The notes below the pieces were generated by a model that saw only the letters and a program-made list of their open reading frames with translations, had not been told where the DNA came from and did no database searches. From assembly GCA_937872445.1 (NCBI GenBank), contig CALMSL010000013.1, positions 1 to 64,000 of the forward strand: a stretch of DNA of 64,000 nucleotides, read 5' to 3'. Within the stretch, counting starts at the first letter, position 1, and each line of letters opens with the position of its first letter. Shown here piece by piece: positions 26,292-33,704 of this stretch. Made by a program: the position numbers and the translations under genes. This stretch comes from an uncultured Microbacteriaceae bacterium (GTDB taxonomy: Bacteria; Actinomycetota; Actinomycetes; Actinomycetales; Microbacteriaceae).

Positions 26292-26378
26292 GTCCCAAAT
26301 GAAGGCATCCGGCGCTCGCAGCACGGGCGCTACGGGCTCACGCGGCGCCGGATGCCTTGAATTGCCTTCATTTGGGAC
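26292..26378 (-). terminator. Long inverted repeat downstream of the TipA-type gene
   Basis: The left arm GTCCCAAATGAAGGCATCCGGCGC is complementary to a right arm ending GCCTTCATTTGGGAC, except that the right arm carries a 10-base insertion. The structure lies just 3' of the TipA-type gene on the minus strand and upstream of the EamA gene. It fits a terminator, but the arm length (24) and lack of a U-tract suggest another dispersed palindrome. Confidence 0.6.
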
Positions 26379-26385
26379 GTCAGTG

Positions 26386-27144
26386 CTACAGGTTGCGGGC
26401 GGCGTACACCGCCATCGCGTCGCGCACGAACTCCGCGCCGTGCTGGCCGCCGTAGTTCGCGCCGAAGCGCGCGTCGGCGACATACAGCTCGCCGAGCCCC
26501 GTGAAGTACTCCTTCGTCGGCCCTGCCGCTCCACCGCCGGGTGTCCCTGGGATGCCGCGCAGCCACTCGAACTGCCGGGCGGCGAGCGCCTGGGCCTCGT
26601 CGCTTTCCGGGTCGATGCCGGCCTCCGCCGCACTCGACCAGTCGGCCGCGAGGCTCTTCTGCTTCTCCTGCCACTCGGCCTTCTGTTGCGGGGTCAGCGA
26701 GCGCCACCAGCTGTCGCTCTTTGCGTACGCGTCCCTGCCCCACCGCTCCTCGACCTCTTCCTTGTACTGCGTGTGGTCGAATCCGTCGAACATGTCTTCT
26801 GCCATGAGTTGTTCACCTCCTTCCAGTTTCGTGATCGTCGACTCGACGGCGCCGATCTGGCGGTCGAGCCGTTCCTTCTCCCGCTGCAGCCAGTGCAGGT
26901 GGGTGAGCAGGGCATCCGCGTGGCGCGTCTGCCCGGCGAGCACGTCGGCGATGGCCGGCAGCCCGAGCCCGAGCTCCCGAAGCAGCAGGATGCGCTGCAG
27001 CCGCGTGAGCGCGTCCTCGTCGTAGTAGCGGTACCCGTTCGCGCCGACCCGGCTGGGCTCCAGGAGCCCGACATCGTCATAGTGGCGCAGCGTGCGGCTC
27101 GTCGTTCCCGACAACCGTGCGATGTCCTGGATGGACCAGTCCAT
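26386..27144 (-). CDS. tipA: TipA-type MerR transcriptional activator
   Basis: 252 residues. The MerR winged helix is IQDIARLSGTTSRTLRHYDDVGLLEPSR...GYRYYDED (residues 4-43), followed by a dimerisation coiled coil to about 110, then a TipAS antibiotic-recognition domain (EDMFDGFDHTQYKEEVEERWG... to the end) with the closing YFTGLGELYVADARFGANYGG. In Streptomyces the TipAS domain binds thiopeptides such as thiostrepton covalently through a cysteine. I see no cysteine in this domain, so binding would have to be non-covalent or the ligand different. The ATG has GAAGGAGG upstream. An internal start separates the ligand domain (see 26803). Confidence 0.92.
   Translation of the reverse strand: MDWSIQDIARLSGTTSRTLRHYDDVGLLEPSRVGANGYRYYDEDALTRLQRILLLRELGLGLPAIADVLAGQTRHADALLTHLHWLQREKERLDRQIGAVESTITKLEGGEQLMAEDMFDGFDHTQYKEEVEERWGRDAYAKSDSWWRSLTPQQKAEWQEKQKSLAADWSSAAEAGIDPESDEAQALAARQFEWLRGIPGTPGGGAAGPTKEYFTGLGELYVADARFGANYGGQHGAEFVRDAMAVYAARNL
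26803..26822 (-). promoter_or_regulatory. Internal ribosome-binding site producing a TipAS-like short protein
   Basis: Inside the tipA frame, AAGGAGGTGA (26822-26813), a near-perfect complement of the 16S 3' end, is followed seven bases later by an in-frame ATG at 26805. Translation from it gives a 139-residue protein equal to the ligand domain alone, starting MAEDMFDGFD. S. lividans tipA is known to make such a short TipAS form from an internal start. The strength and position of this site argue for conserved dual output rather than chance. Confidence 0.8.
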
Positions 27145-27173
27145 GTCCGCCTCCTTCAGCGCTCACCCACCAC

Positions 27174-27202
27174 GCTAAAGGTTGACGCATCGTCAATGTC
27201 AA
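27174..27202 (-). promoter_or_regulatory. MerR-type promoter and operator of tipA
   Basis: On the minus strand TTGACA (27202-27197) is followed by the palindrome TTGACG-ATG-CGTCAA (27196-27182) and then TTTAGC (27179-27174) as a possible -10. A dyad lying between -35 and -10 is the classic arrangement for MerR-family activators, which suggests autoregulation. The spacer counted this way is 17, shorter than the usual 19 of MerR promoters, so the exact -10 is uncertain. Confidence 0.6.
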
Positions 27203-27203
27203 G

Positions 27204-27287
27204 CACTTTCATCATTCAGGAGGTGGTGTGACTGGTGATGCCGATGGTGGTCACTCTGGCATCACCACCTCCTGAATAATGAAAGTG
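27204..27287. repeat. Palindromic repeat family C, full copy
   Basis: CACTTTCATCATTCAGGAGG with TGGTG on the left and CACCACCTCCTGAATAATGAAAGTG on the right form an almost perfect 25-base inverted repeat around about 35 bases. Half copies of the same word occur at 28478 and 47790. Here it lies 3' of the M20 peptidase gene and may also terminate it. Confidence 0.75.
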
Positions 27288-27290
27288 GCC

Positions 27291-28445
27291 TCACGCGCAG
27301 AACGAGCGGATCGTGCCCTCCAGGATGTCCGTCAACTGCTCGATGGACTTCGTCGTTGCCCACTCGGTATCGGCGTGCGCGCCGCCGCCATCCACGCCGA
27401 TGAGCAGGCACGGAATCCCCGCGTCATGAATGAGCCCCGCATCGGTCCAGAACGGCTCGCCGCGTGTCGGCAGGGGAGAGCCGGTCACGCGCTCGCCGCT
27501 GGAAGCCACGGCCTGAACGATCAGCCACTCGGGGTCCGCCTCGAACGCGTTCCTGGCGACAATCCGGCGCAGTTCATACCGAAAGTTCGGTGTCGTCGAC
27601 GCGATGGTGTCCAGAACCGCGCGAAGTTCAGCCTCCACCGAGTCCGGAGTGTCGCCCGGCAACGTCCGGCTCTCAATGGTGAGGGTGCAGGAGCCGGCAA
27701 CCGTTGCGGCGTCCGAGCCTCCCGAGATCGTGGCGACCCGCACCGAACTGTGGCCCAGCAGCGGATGCGCTGGCCGCTCGGTGAACTCGCTCTGCAGCTC
27801 ATCGATGGCCCGAATCACGAGGCCGGCATGCCGGATCGCGTCAACACCCTGCTCGGGCATCGACCCGTGGGCCGCGACGCCGATCAGGTCGATCGTGAAC
27901 CAGGCGAAGCCGCGATGCGCCAGAACACGATGCATCTCACTCGGTTCCGTGACGATCGCGCCATCTGCGGTGAACGCCGCGAGCGCATCTTCGGTGCCCA
28001 CGCTGCCGAATTCTTCGTCCGCGACGAGGGTCACGATCACATCGCCCGCAAGTTCCGCGGATCCGGCACGGGCCGCCGCCGCCATCATCGCCGCAACACC
28101 CCCTTTCATGTCGAACGCGCCACGGCCGAACACCGTGCCGTCGCTGACCGGTGCCTCAAACGGGTCACCGTCGTATCCGGCAACCCCTACGGTGTCCAGA
28201 TGGCCGTTGAGCATAAGGGAGCGGCCGCCGCCCCTGCCCCGAACTATTCCGACCACCGTCGGGCGTTCGGCGGTACCCAGGCGGTGCACCTCGAATCCCC
28301 GGGCCGCGAACCACCGCGCACACCACTCGACGATCTCGGCCTCGCCTGCGCCGCCCGGGATGAGCTCCGGATTCACCGAGTCGATGCGGATGAGCGCCTG
28401 GGTGAGCTCGACGGGATCAAGGGGGAAGGTATCCGCTGCAGTCAT
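27291..28445 (-). CDS. M20 family metallopeptidase (ArgE/DapE-like)
   Basis: 384 residues. Zinc-enzyme motifs: LMLNGHLDTVGV with the first His and catalytic Asp (near residue 78), GRGAFDMKGGVAAMM with the bridging Asp (near 108), ADEEFGSVGTED with the general-base Glu pair (near 145), and the C-terminal His in VDGGGAHADTEW. These fit acetylornithine deacetylase/succinyl-diaminopimelate desuccinylase relatives, which split N-acyl amino acids or small peptides. Neighbouring genes give no arginine or lysine context, so the substrate is open. A general M20 hydrolase call is safer than argE or dapE. Confidence 0.87.
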   Translation of the reverse strand: MTAADTFPLDPVELTQALIRIDSVNPELIPGGAGEAEIVEWCARWFAARGFEVHRLGTAERPTVVGIVRGRGGGRSLMLNGHLDTVGVAGYDGDPFEAPVSDGTVFGRGAFDMKGGVAAMMAAAARAGSAELAGDVIVTLVADEEFGSVGTEDALAAFTADGAIVTEPSEMHRVLAHRGFAWFTIDLIGVAAHGSMPEQGVDAIRHAGLVIRAIDELQSEFTERPAHPLLGHSSVRVATISGGSDAATVAGSCTLTIESRTLPGDTPDSVEAELRAVLDTIASTTPNFRYELRRIVARNAFEADPEWLIVQAVASSGERVTGSPLPTRGEPFWTDAGLIHDAGIPCLLIGVDGGGAHADTEWATTKSIEQLTDILEGTIRSFCA

Positions 28446-28477
28446 GCCCCGAATCTACCTGCCACACCGGTCACATC

Positions 28478-28498
28478 ACCTCCTGAATGATGAAAGTA
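28478..28498. repeat. Palindromic repeat family C, half copy
   Basis: CACCTCCTGAATGATGAAAGT matches the right arm of the element at 27204. No left arm is found nearby. It lies in the divergent gap between the M20 gene and the DUF4097 gene, whose AT-rich part (28500-28570) probably holds promoters. Confidence 0.6.
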
Positions 28499-28589
28499 CT
28501 TGCGGTGGGAGGAAACGCGATATATCTTGATTACAGCGCAACGCGATATAGCGCGAGTTTGCATAGTCTTTTGAGAGAAGGAGAAATCG

Positions 28590-29405
28590 ATGGCTTCCGA
28601 AAAATGGCTCATCGACGGTGAAAAGATCATCGACGTCGACATGGTGCGCAACCTCAAGGTCGGCCTCATCGGCGGAAAGGTCGACATCGTCGGCCACGAC
28701 GAACCGACCGCACGGGTCGAAGTGCACTCCGTCAGCAAGAAACCCCTCAAGGTTTCGATCGACGGAGACACGCTCGAGATCGACCACCCGCAGTTGAGCT
28801 GGGACAACTTCATTGAAGTCTTCAAGTCCTTCAGCAACAACGCCCAGGCCGACGTGAGCATCATGGTTCCGCGGGACGTCGCACTCAAGTTCGGCGTCGT
28901 CTCCGCCTCCGGACTCATCAGCGGGCTCACCGAGGATGCAAAGATCAGCACCGTGAGCGGGGATGTCGTGGTCGACAACGTCTACGGCGACCTCGAGCTC
29001 AACTCCGTGAGCGGAGAAATCAGCGTCCGCAACCACTACGGCAACATCACCTCAAAGACGGTGAGCGGAGACCTCACCGCAAGCGGGGAGATCATGAAGC
29101 TCACGTCGAACAGCGTCTCCGGCGACGTCTTCCTGGACCTCACCGGCATCCCGGACAGCGCGAACGTCAAGACGGTGTCCGGCGACATCACCCTGCGGCT
29201 CGAGGCGGGAGTTCCCGCGCAATACAAGGTGAACACCGTCTCCGGCAAGCTCCAGCTCGACGATTCCGAAATATCCGGAGTGCGCGGCCAGTACACGGGC
29301 AAACACGGCGACCTCCACGGCCAGTGGCTCGAATTCAGCGCGTCCACCGTGTCCGGAGACGTCGCCGTCCTCCACGCACGGGAAACCGCAAGCACGAGCC
29401 GATGA
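28590..29405 (+). CDS. DUF4097 beta-solenoid repeat protein
   Basis: 271 residues without signal peptide or membrane helix. The middle and C-terminal parts repeat a V/S-S-G-D/E motif about every 20 residues (TVSGDVVVDN, NSVSGEISVRN, TVSGDLTASG, NSVSGDVFLDL, TVSGDITLRL, TVSGKLQLD, TVSGDVAVLH), which is the DUF4097 left- or right-handed beta-strand ladder. Function is unknown; members are often paired with PadR regulators and membrane proteins that respond to envelope stress. An AGAAGGAG ribosome-binding site precedes the ATG. The stop codon overlaps the padR start by four bases. Confidence 0.85.
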   Translation: MASEKWLIDGEKIIDVDMVRNLKVGLIGGKVDIVGHDEPTARVEVHSVSKKPLKVSIDGDTLEIDHPQLSWDNFIEVFKSFSNNAQADVSIMVPRDVALKFGVVSASGLISGLTEDAKISTVSGDVVVDNVYGDLELNSVSGEISVRNHYGNITSKTVSGDLTASGEIMKLTSNSVSGDVFLDLTGIPDSANVKTVSGDITLRLEAGVPAQYKVNTVSGKLQLDDSEISGVRGQYTGKHGDLHGQWLEFSASTVSGDVAVLHARETASTSR

Positions 29406-30010
29406 CACCCCCGGTCTTCGCGCACGGGCACCTGCGCCTCTACCTGCTCAGCCTCCTCGCCGAATCGCCCATGCACGGCTATGACGTCATCCTGTCGCTC
29501 GAGGAGCGGTTCGGCGGCACCTACACCCCGAGCGCCGGAACGATCTACCCGCGGCTGGCCAAACTGGAGGAGGAAGGTCTCGTCACAAAAACGGTCGACG
29601 GCCGCAAAACGGTGTACGAAATCACGGATGCCGGCCGGGCAGAGCTAGCCGCCCGCCAGCATGAGCTCGACGAAATCGAAAGCGACGTCACCGATTCGGT
29701 TCGCAGGCTCGCGGACGACGTGCGCCATAGCGTCGACGAGGCCATGAAGAGTCTCCGCGCCGACCTCGCCTCCGCAGCGCGGGACGCCAGAAACGAGGCG
29801 CGGCAGGCAAGTCGTACGATCCGGATGGACATCCGCGAAACCGCCAGCGGGAGTTTGCGGGAGGCGGAGATCGCGATCAACGACTTCCGCCACCAGCTTC
29901 GCTCGGATCTTCGCAGCAAAGCGGCGCGCAATGAGCTCACCGTGGCGACCGTCGAGGACCTCAAAGCGAGACTTGACGACGTTCGGGCGGGGCTCTTCCG
30001 AATGAACTGA
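29402..30010 (+). CDS. PadR family transcriptional regulator with long helical tail
   Basis: 202 residues. The winged helix is HGHLRLYLLSLLAESPMHGYDVI...YTPSAGTIYPRLAKLEEEGLV...KTVYEITDAG (residues 5-82). After it comes a long, highly charged helix-forming region (about 85-200), rich in Arg, Asp and Ala, e.g. RRLADDVRHSVDEAMKSLRADLA, much longer than the dimerisation helix of a minimal PadR. It could be a coiled-coil dimerisation or partner-binding element. Its ATG overlaps the stop of the DUF4097 gene, so the pair is coupled and likely autoregulated. Confidence 0.88.
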   Translation: MTPPVFAHGHLRLYLLSLLAESPMHGYDVILSLEERFGGTYTPSAGTIYPRLAKLEEEGLVTKTVDGRKTVYEITDAGRAELAARQHELDEIESDVTDSVRRLADDVRHSVDEAMKSLRADLASAARDARNEARQASRTIRMDIRETASGSLREAEIAINDFRHQLRSDLRSKAARNELTVATVEDLKARLDDVRAGLFRMN

Positions 30011-30025
30011 CAGCGACTATTCGAA

Positions 30026-30048
30026 TCCGACTTGCGCGCAAGCCGGAT
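30026..30048. terminator. Short perfect palindrome after padR
   Basis: TCCGaCTTGCGCGCAAGcCGGA, a 12-base self-complementary core with matching flanks, lies between the padR stop and the potassium-importer start. It could be a weak terminator or an operator for one of the neighbours; no U-tract follows. Confidence 0.45.
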
Positions 30049-30067
30049 AGGAGTAGTGTCGCTCCTC

Positions 30068-32104
30068 GTGACAAACGAAGCCCGGTCCCCCAAGCGGTGG
30101 CTCATTGGCGATCCTCTGCCGTCCGAGAAACTCGAAGGCCAGCTCCTGCCGAAGCATCTGGCGCTGCCGATTTTCGCGAGCGATGCCCTGTCCTCCGTGG
30201 CGTACGGGCCCCAGGAACTCCTGATGATCCTCACCCTCGGGGGTCTCAGCTTTCTCACGTTCGCCCCCTGGGTTGCCGCCGCCGTCGTCGTCGTACTCAT
30301 CACCGTTGTGGCCTCCTACCGCCAGCTGATCAAGGCCTACCCTTCGGGTGGCGGCGACTTCGAGGTGGCGCACAGGAACCTCGGCGAAAAGGCAGGGCTC
30401 ATTGTCGCCAGCGCCCTTCTCATCGACTACATCCTCACCGTTGCCGTCTCGGTCGCCAGCGGCGTCGACAACATCATTTCGGCGTTTCCAGGTCTCAACC
30501 CGTGGCGGGTGGAGATGGCGGTCGGCTTTGTCATCCTCCTTGCCGCGATCAACCTTCGCGGCGTGCGCGAATCCAGCAAGGCGTTCGCTCTGCCCACCTA
30601 CCTGTTCATCGCCAGCGTGCTCCTCATGATCGTCGTCGGCGTCATTCGCACAATCCTCGGCGACACCCCCGTTGCGGAGTCCGCCCAGTACGCGATCAAG
30701 GCGGAGGATTTCACCCAGGCCGGAATCGTCCTGCTGCTGCTTCGCTCATTCGCGAGCGGATGCAGCGCCCTCACCGGCGTGGAGGCGGTCGCGAACGGCG
30801 TCCCCGCGTTCCGCACGCCGAAAATCCAGAATGCCAAGCGGACACTCGTGCTGATGGGCACCATCGCCATCACGCTGTTTGTGGGCGTCACGACCCTCGC
30901 TTTGATCAGCCGCGTTCACTACGTGGAGAATCCCTGCCATCTCGTGGGGTGGGCGGAATGCGCCACCAATCCGCAACGCAGCGTGATGGCGCAGCTGGCG
31001 GCTGCCGTGTTCGGCGGGGACACACAGATTCTGTTCTATGTGCTGCAGGGTGCGACGGCCGCCGTGCTGCTGCTTGCCGCGAACACGGCGTTCAACGGCT
31101 TCCCGCTCCTCGGGTCTGTTCTCGCCCGCGACGGATACGCGCCCAAGTCGCTGTCCACGCGGGGCGACCGTCTCGTGTATTCGAACGGCGTGCTCGTGCT
31201 CGGCCTCGGCGCCGTGCTTCTGCTCGTCGCGTTCCAGGCAAGCCTCACGCACCTCATCCAGCTCTACATCATCGGTGTTTTCGTCTCGTTCACGCTCGGC
31301 CAGACCGGCATGGTGAAACACTGGCTTCGGACGCTGCGCGAAGGGGCGCCGAACCGCCGGCAGATCATCCGCAGCCTGTCCATCAACTCGTTCGGCGCGG
31401 TGCTCACCGGCACCGTTCTCCTCGTGGTTACCGTGACGAAGTTCACCCACGGCGCGTACATCGTGTTTGTGATCGGACCCATCCTGTATGTGCTCATGCT
31501 CGGGGTGAACCGCTACTACCGAAATGTCGAACGCGACCTCACCGTGGACGACACCACGGTGTTCGGGTCCAGCGGCGACCACGCCATCGTGCTCGTCGGC
31601 AGGATGCAGAAGCCGACCCTGAAAGCGCTGGACTACGCGATTGCGGCGCGGCACGAAAGCCTCGAAGCGGTGCACTGCTCCATCGACGACGAGCAGACCG
31701 CGCAATTGAAGAAGCAGTGGAAGAAGATGAACATCCAGGTCCCGTTGAAGGTGATCCAGTCGCCCTACCGGGACATCAGCTTCCCTCTCATCAAATACAT
31801 CAAGAGGCGGCGCAAATCCCACGGTGCCGAGGTCGTCACGGTGTACATGCCGCAGTTCATCGTCGGACACTGGTGGGAGAACCTCCTCCACAATCACAAG
31901 GCACGCCGCATCCGCCACAAACTCATGCTCACCCACGGCGTGACCGTTGCCCTCGTGCCGTGGCTGCTGGACTCCTCCCAGGCGCTGTACAAGAAGCCGG
32001 GGCGGCCGCTGCCCGGACAGGAGCGCAGGGGCGAGCCGGTGCGACGAGCGGTGGTCCGCAAGCCGCTTCCGCCCGCGAGAATCTCCCGACGGAAACAAAG
32101 CTGA
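30068..32104 (+). CDS. KimA-like APC-family potassium importer
   Basis: About 678 residues. The first 470 form twelve membrane helices of the APC superfamily. LALPIFASDALSSVAYG near the N-terminus, SYRQLIKAYPSGGGDFEVA, DYILTVAVSVASGVDNI and SFASGCSALTGVEAVANGVPAF correspond closely to B. subtilis KimA (YdaO), a high-affinity K+/H+ symporter controlled by c-di-AMP, rather than to amino-acid permeases. A cytosolic C-terminal domain of about 200 residues follows, as in KimA, where it is the nucleotide-binding part. I prefer the GTG at 30068; GTG 30056 and an earlier start are possible. No room exists upstream for a c-di-AMP riboswitch. The next gene starts at the base after its stop. Confidence 0.85.
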   Translation: MTNEARSPKRWLIGDPLPSEKLEGQLLPKHLALPIFASDALSSVAYGPQELLMILTLGGLSFLTFAPWVAAAVVVVLITVVASYRQLIKAYPSGGGDFEVAHRNLGEKAGLIVASALLIDYILTVAVSVASGVDNIISAFPGLNPWRVEMAVGFVILLAAINLRGVRESSKAFALPTYLFIASVLLMIVVGVIRTILGDTPVAESAQYAIKAEDFTQAGIVLLLLRSFASGCSALTGVEAVANGVPAFRTPKIQNAKRTLVLMGTIAITLFVGVTTLALISRVHYVENPCHLVGWAECATNPQRSVMAQLAAAVFGGDTQILFYVLQGATAAVLLLAANTAFNGFPLLGSVLARDGYAPKSLSTRGDRLVYSNGVLVLGLGAVLLLVAFQASLTHLIQLYIIGVFVSFTLGQTGMVKHWLRTLREGAPNRRQIIRSLSINSFGAVLTGTVLLVVTVTKFTHGAYIVFVIGPILYVLMLGVNRYYRNVERDLTVDDTTVFGSSGDHAIVLVGRMQKPTLKALDYAIAARHESLEAVHCSIDDEQTAQLKKQWKKMNIQVPLKVIQSPYRDISFPLIKYIKRRRKSHGAEVVTVYMPQFIVGHWWENLLHNHKARRIRHKLMLTHGVTVALVPWLLDSSQALYKKPGRPLPGQERRGEPVRRAVVRKPLPPARISRRKQS

Positions 32105-32494
32105 GTGAAGCCGCTCATCGCTGTGCTCGTGGGCGGGATCGTCGGCACCGGCCTTCGCCTGCTCGCCGACACGCTCATCCCGAACACTGAGACCGGATTT
32201 CCGTTCGGCACGCTCCTCGTCAATGTGCTCGGATCGTTCGCGCTGGGGCTTCTCGTTGCGCGGTTCTGGTCGGGTACTCCGCCGTGGCTGAAGGCCGGGC
32301 TCGGCACCGGCCTGATCGGATCGTTCACGACGTTCTCCGCCGTCATGGTGTCCCTCGTCGCGCACGGCGCGCACGAGCTGTGGCTGCTCGCGGTGGTCTA
32401 CTTCGTGATCACGCTCGTTCTCGGATTCGCGGCCGCCGCCATCGGATTGCGGGTCGGCCGCGTCACGACCCCCATCGACTGGGTGGACGAATGA
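32105..32494 (+). CDS. crcB: Fluoride channel FluC (CrcB), subunit 1
   Basis: 129 residues, four helices. TLLVNVLGSFALG carries the pore Asn and GSFTTFSAVMV the Phe-box residues of the fluoride path. The first helix has GTGLRLL in place of the usual G-x-R-Y. Starts with GTG directly after the stop of the potassium importer, so it is cotranscribed. It is followed by a second fluC with a four-base overlap; such adjacent pairs usually form an antiparallel heterodimer that exports F-. No fluoride riboswitch motif is visible upstream. Confidence 0.9.
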   Translation: MKPLIAVLVGGIVGTGLRLLADTLIPNTETGFPFGTLLVNVLGSFALGLLVARFWSGTPPWLKAGLGTGLIGSFTTFSAVMVSLVAHGAHELWLLAVVYFVITLVLGFAAAAIGLRVGRVTTPIDWVDE

Positions 32495-32877
32495 GCCCCG
32501 CCATCATCATCGTCACGCTTTTCGCCGGCGGCGTTGCGGCCACGCTCCGGTATGCGTTGTCCGTCGCACTCGCGGGGCCCTCTCGAGCCGAAGAGTTTCC
32601 ATGGACCGTGCTCATCGTGAACGCCATCGGTTCCGGCATCGGCGGCGTCGCGCTCGGGCTCGCCCATCTCGGCGGATTGTCGACTGACCTGCAACTCCTC
32701 ATCCTGACCGGGGTGTGCGGCGGTTTGACCACGTTCAGCACGTTCAGCGTCGAAACCATCCAGCTCGTCACGCACGGACGCTGGCGCTCCGCCGCCATCA
32801 GCGTCGGCGCGAACCTCGTGGCGGGTTTCGGCGCGTGCAGCCTCGGCTACGTTGTGACGCTGGGCCTCGTCGGCTAA
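32491..32877 (+). CDS. crcB: Fluoride channel FluC (CrcB), subunit 2
   Basis: 128 residues from the ATG at 32491 that overlaps the stop of subunit 1 (ATGA). Four helices; LIVNAIGSGIGG has the conserved Asn and GGLTTFSTFSVETIQL the full Phe-box including TFSTFS. The N-terminal GVAATLRYAL retains the Arg-Tyr pair missing in subunit 1, so the two look specialised for a heterodimer. The stop overlaps that of the convergent ABC permease by four bases. Confidence 0.9.
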   Translation: MSPAIIIVTLFAGGVAATLRYALSVALAGPSRAEEFPWTVLIVNAIGSGIGGVALGLAHLGGLSTDLQLLILTGVCGGLTTFSTFSVETIQLVTHGRWRSAAISVGANLVAGFGACSLGYVVTLGLVG

Positions 32878-33704
32878 CCCTTCTCCGCGCCCTCCGTCGT
32901 GCTCATGATCTTCCGCTGGAAGATGAAAAACAGCACCGCGACCGGCACGGTCATCAACACCGCTGCCGCAAGTTTGAGCGGGAACTGGTTGCCGCTGCCC
33001 AGCTGGCCGGAGAACAGGGATGCCACACCGGTCGTCAGAGTGTTGAGGTCGGTGCTCTGCCGGGAAATGATGAAGTGCGCGAACTCGTTCCAGGACCCCT
33101 GAAAACTCAGGATGAACAGGGTGACGAGTGCCGGACGCGCCATGGGCAGCACAATCCTCCAGAAGGTCCGGAATATCCCCGCACCATCGATTCTCGCGGC
33201 CTCCTCGATGCTCACCGGGATCGATTCGAAGAACTGCTTCATGATGAAGATTCCTGCGGCGTCCACGAGCAGCGGGATGATCATGCCCGCATAGGTGTTG
33301 TAGATTCCCAGCTCCTTGATCATGAGGAACCGCGGAATGAGCAGGACCACGTTCGGCACGGCCATCACGGCGATGAGGCCCGCGAACACGGCATTGCGGC
33401 CGCGGAACTGCAATCGGGACAGCGCGTAACCGGCGAGAGAATCCAAAAACACCCGCCCCAGCGTCACAATGACGGCGACAATCATCGAGTTCATCGCCCA
33501 CAGCGGCAACGGGACCTGGGTGAACAGGCGCTCGTAGGCAGCGAACGACCAGGTTTGCGGGAGCAGCGACAGCGGATTGTTCGTCGCATCCGCATCCGTC
33601 TTGACGCTTCCGGCGAGGGAAAGGAGGAACGGATAGATGTAGATGAGCGCCAGAATGACGAGCATCAGGTAGCTGGCGATGGCGCTCGCGCGAAGCTTCG
33701 TCAT
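32874..33704 (-). CDS. Carbohydrate ABC transporter permease (MalG type)
   Basis: 276 residues, six membrane helices. The cytoplasmic EAA loop that contacts the ATPase is EEAARIDGAGIFRTFWRIVLPMARPAL (about residues 180-206), characteristic of family 1 carbohydrate permeases. It is the last of four coupled genes: LacI regulator, binding protein, MalF-type and MalG-type permeases; its start overlaps the stop of the MalF-type gene by four bases. No ATPase is encoded in the operon, as is common in actinobacteria, where a shared MsiK-type ATPase serves many such importers. Confidence 0.92.
   Translation of the reverse strand: MTKLRASAIASYLMLVILALIYIYPFLLSLAGSVKTDADATNNPLSLLPQTWSFAAYERLFTQVPLPLWAMNSMIVAVIVTLGRVFLDSLAGYALSRLQFRGRNAVFAGLIAVMAVPNVVLLIPRFLMIKELGIYNTYAGMIIPLLVDAAGIFIMKQFFESIPVSIEEAARIDGAGIFRTFWRIVLPMARPALVTLFILSFQGSWNEFAHFIISRQSTDLNTLTTGVASLFSGQLGSGNQFPLKLAAAVLMTVPVAVLFFIFQRKIMSTTEGAEKG

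Noticed and set aside
27291..28445. Assignment of the M20 peptidase as ArgE or DapE
   Set aside because: Motifs are family-wide and no arginine or diaminopimelate gene is near; a general call is safer.
30019..30050. TTCGAATCC resembling a tRNA T-loop
   Set aside because: No acceptor or anticodon stem can be drawn around it; the palindrome there is a short self-complementary word only.
30011..30067. c-di-AMP (ydaO) riboswitch before the KimA-like gene
   Set aside because: Only 57 bases separate padR from the importer start, far too few for that riboswitch.
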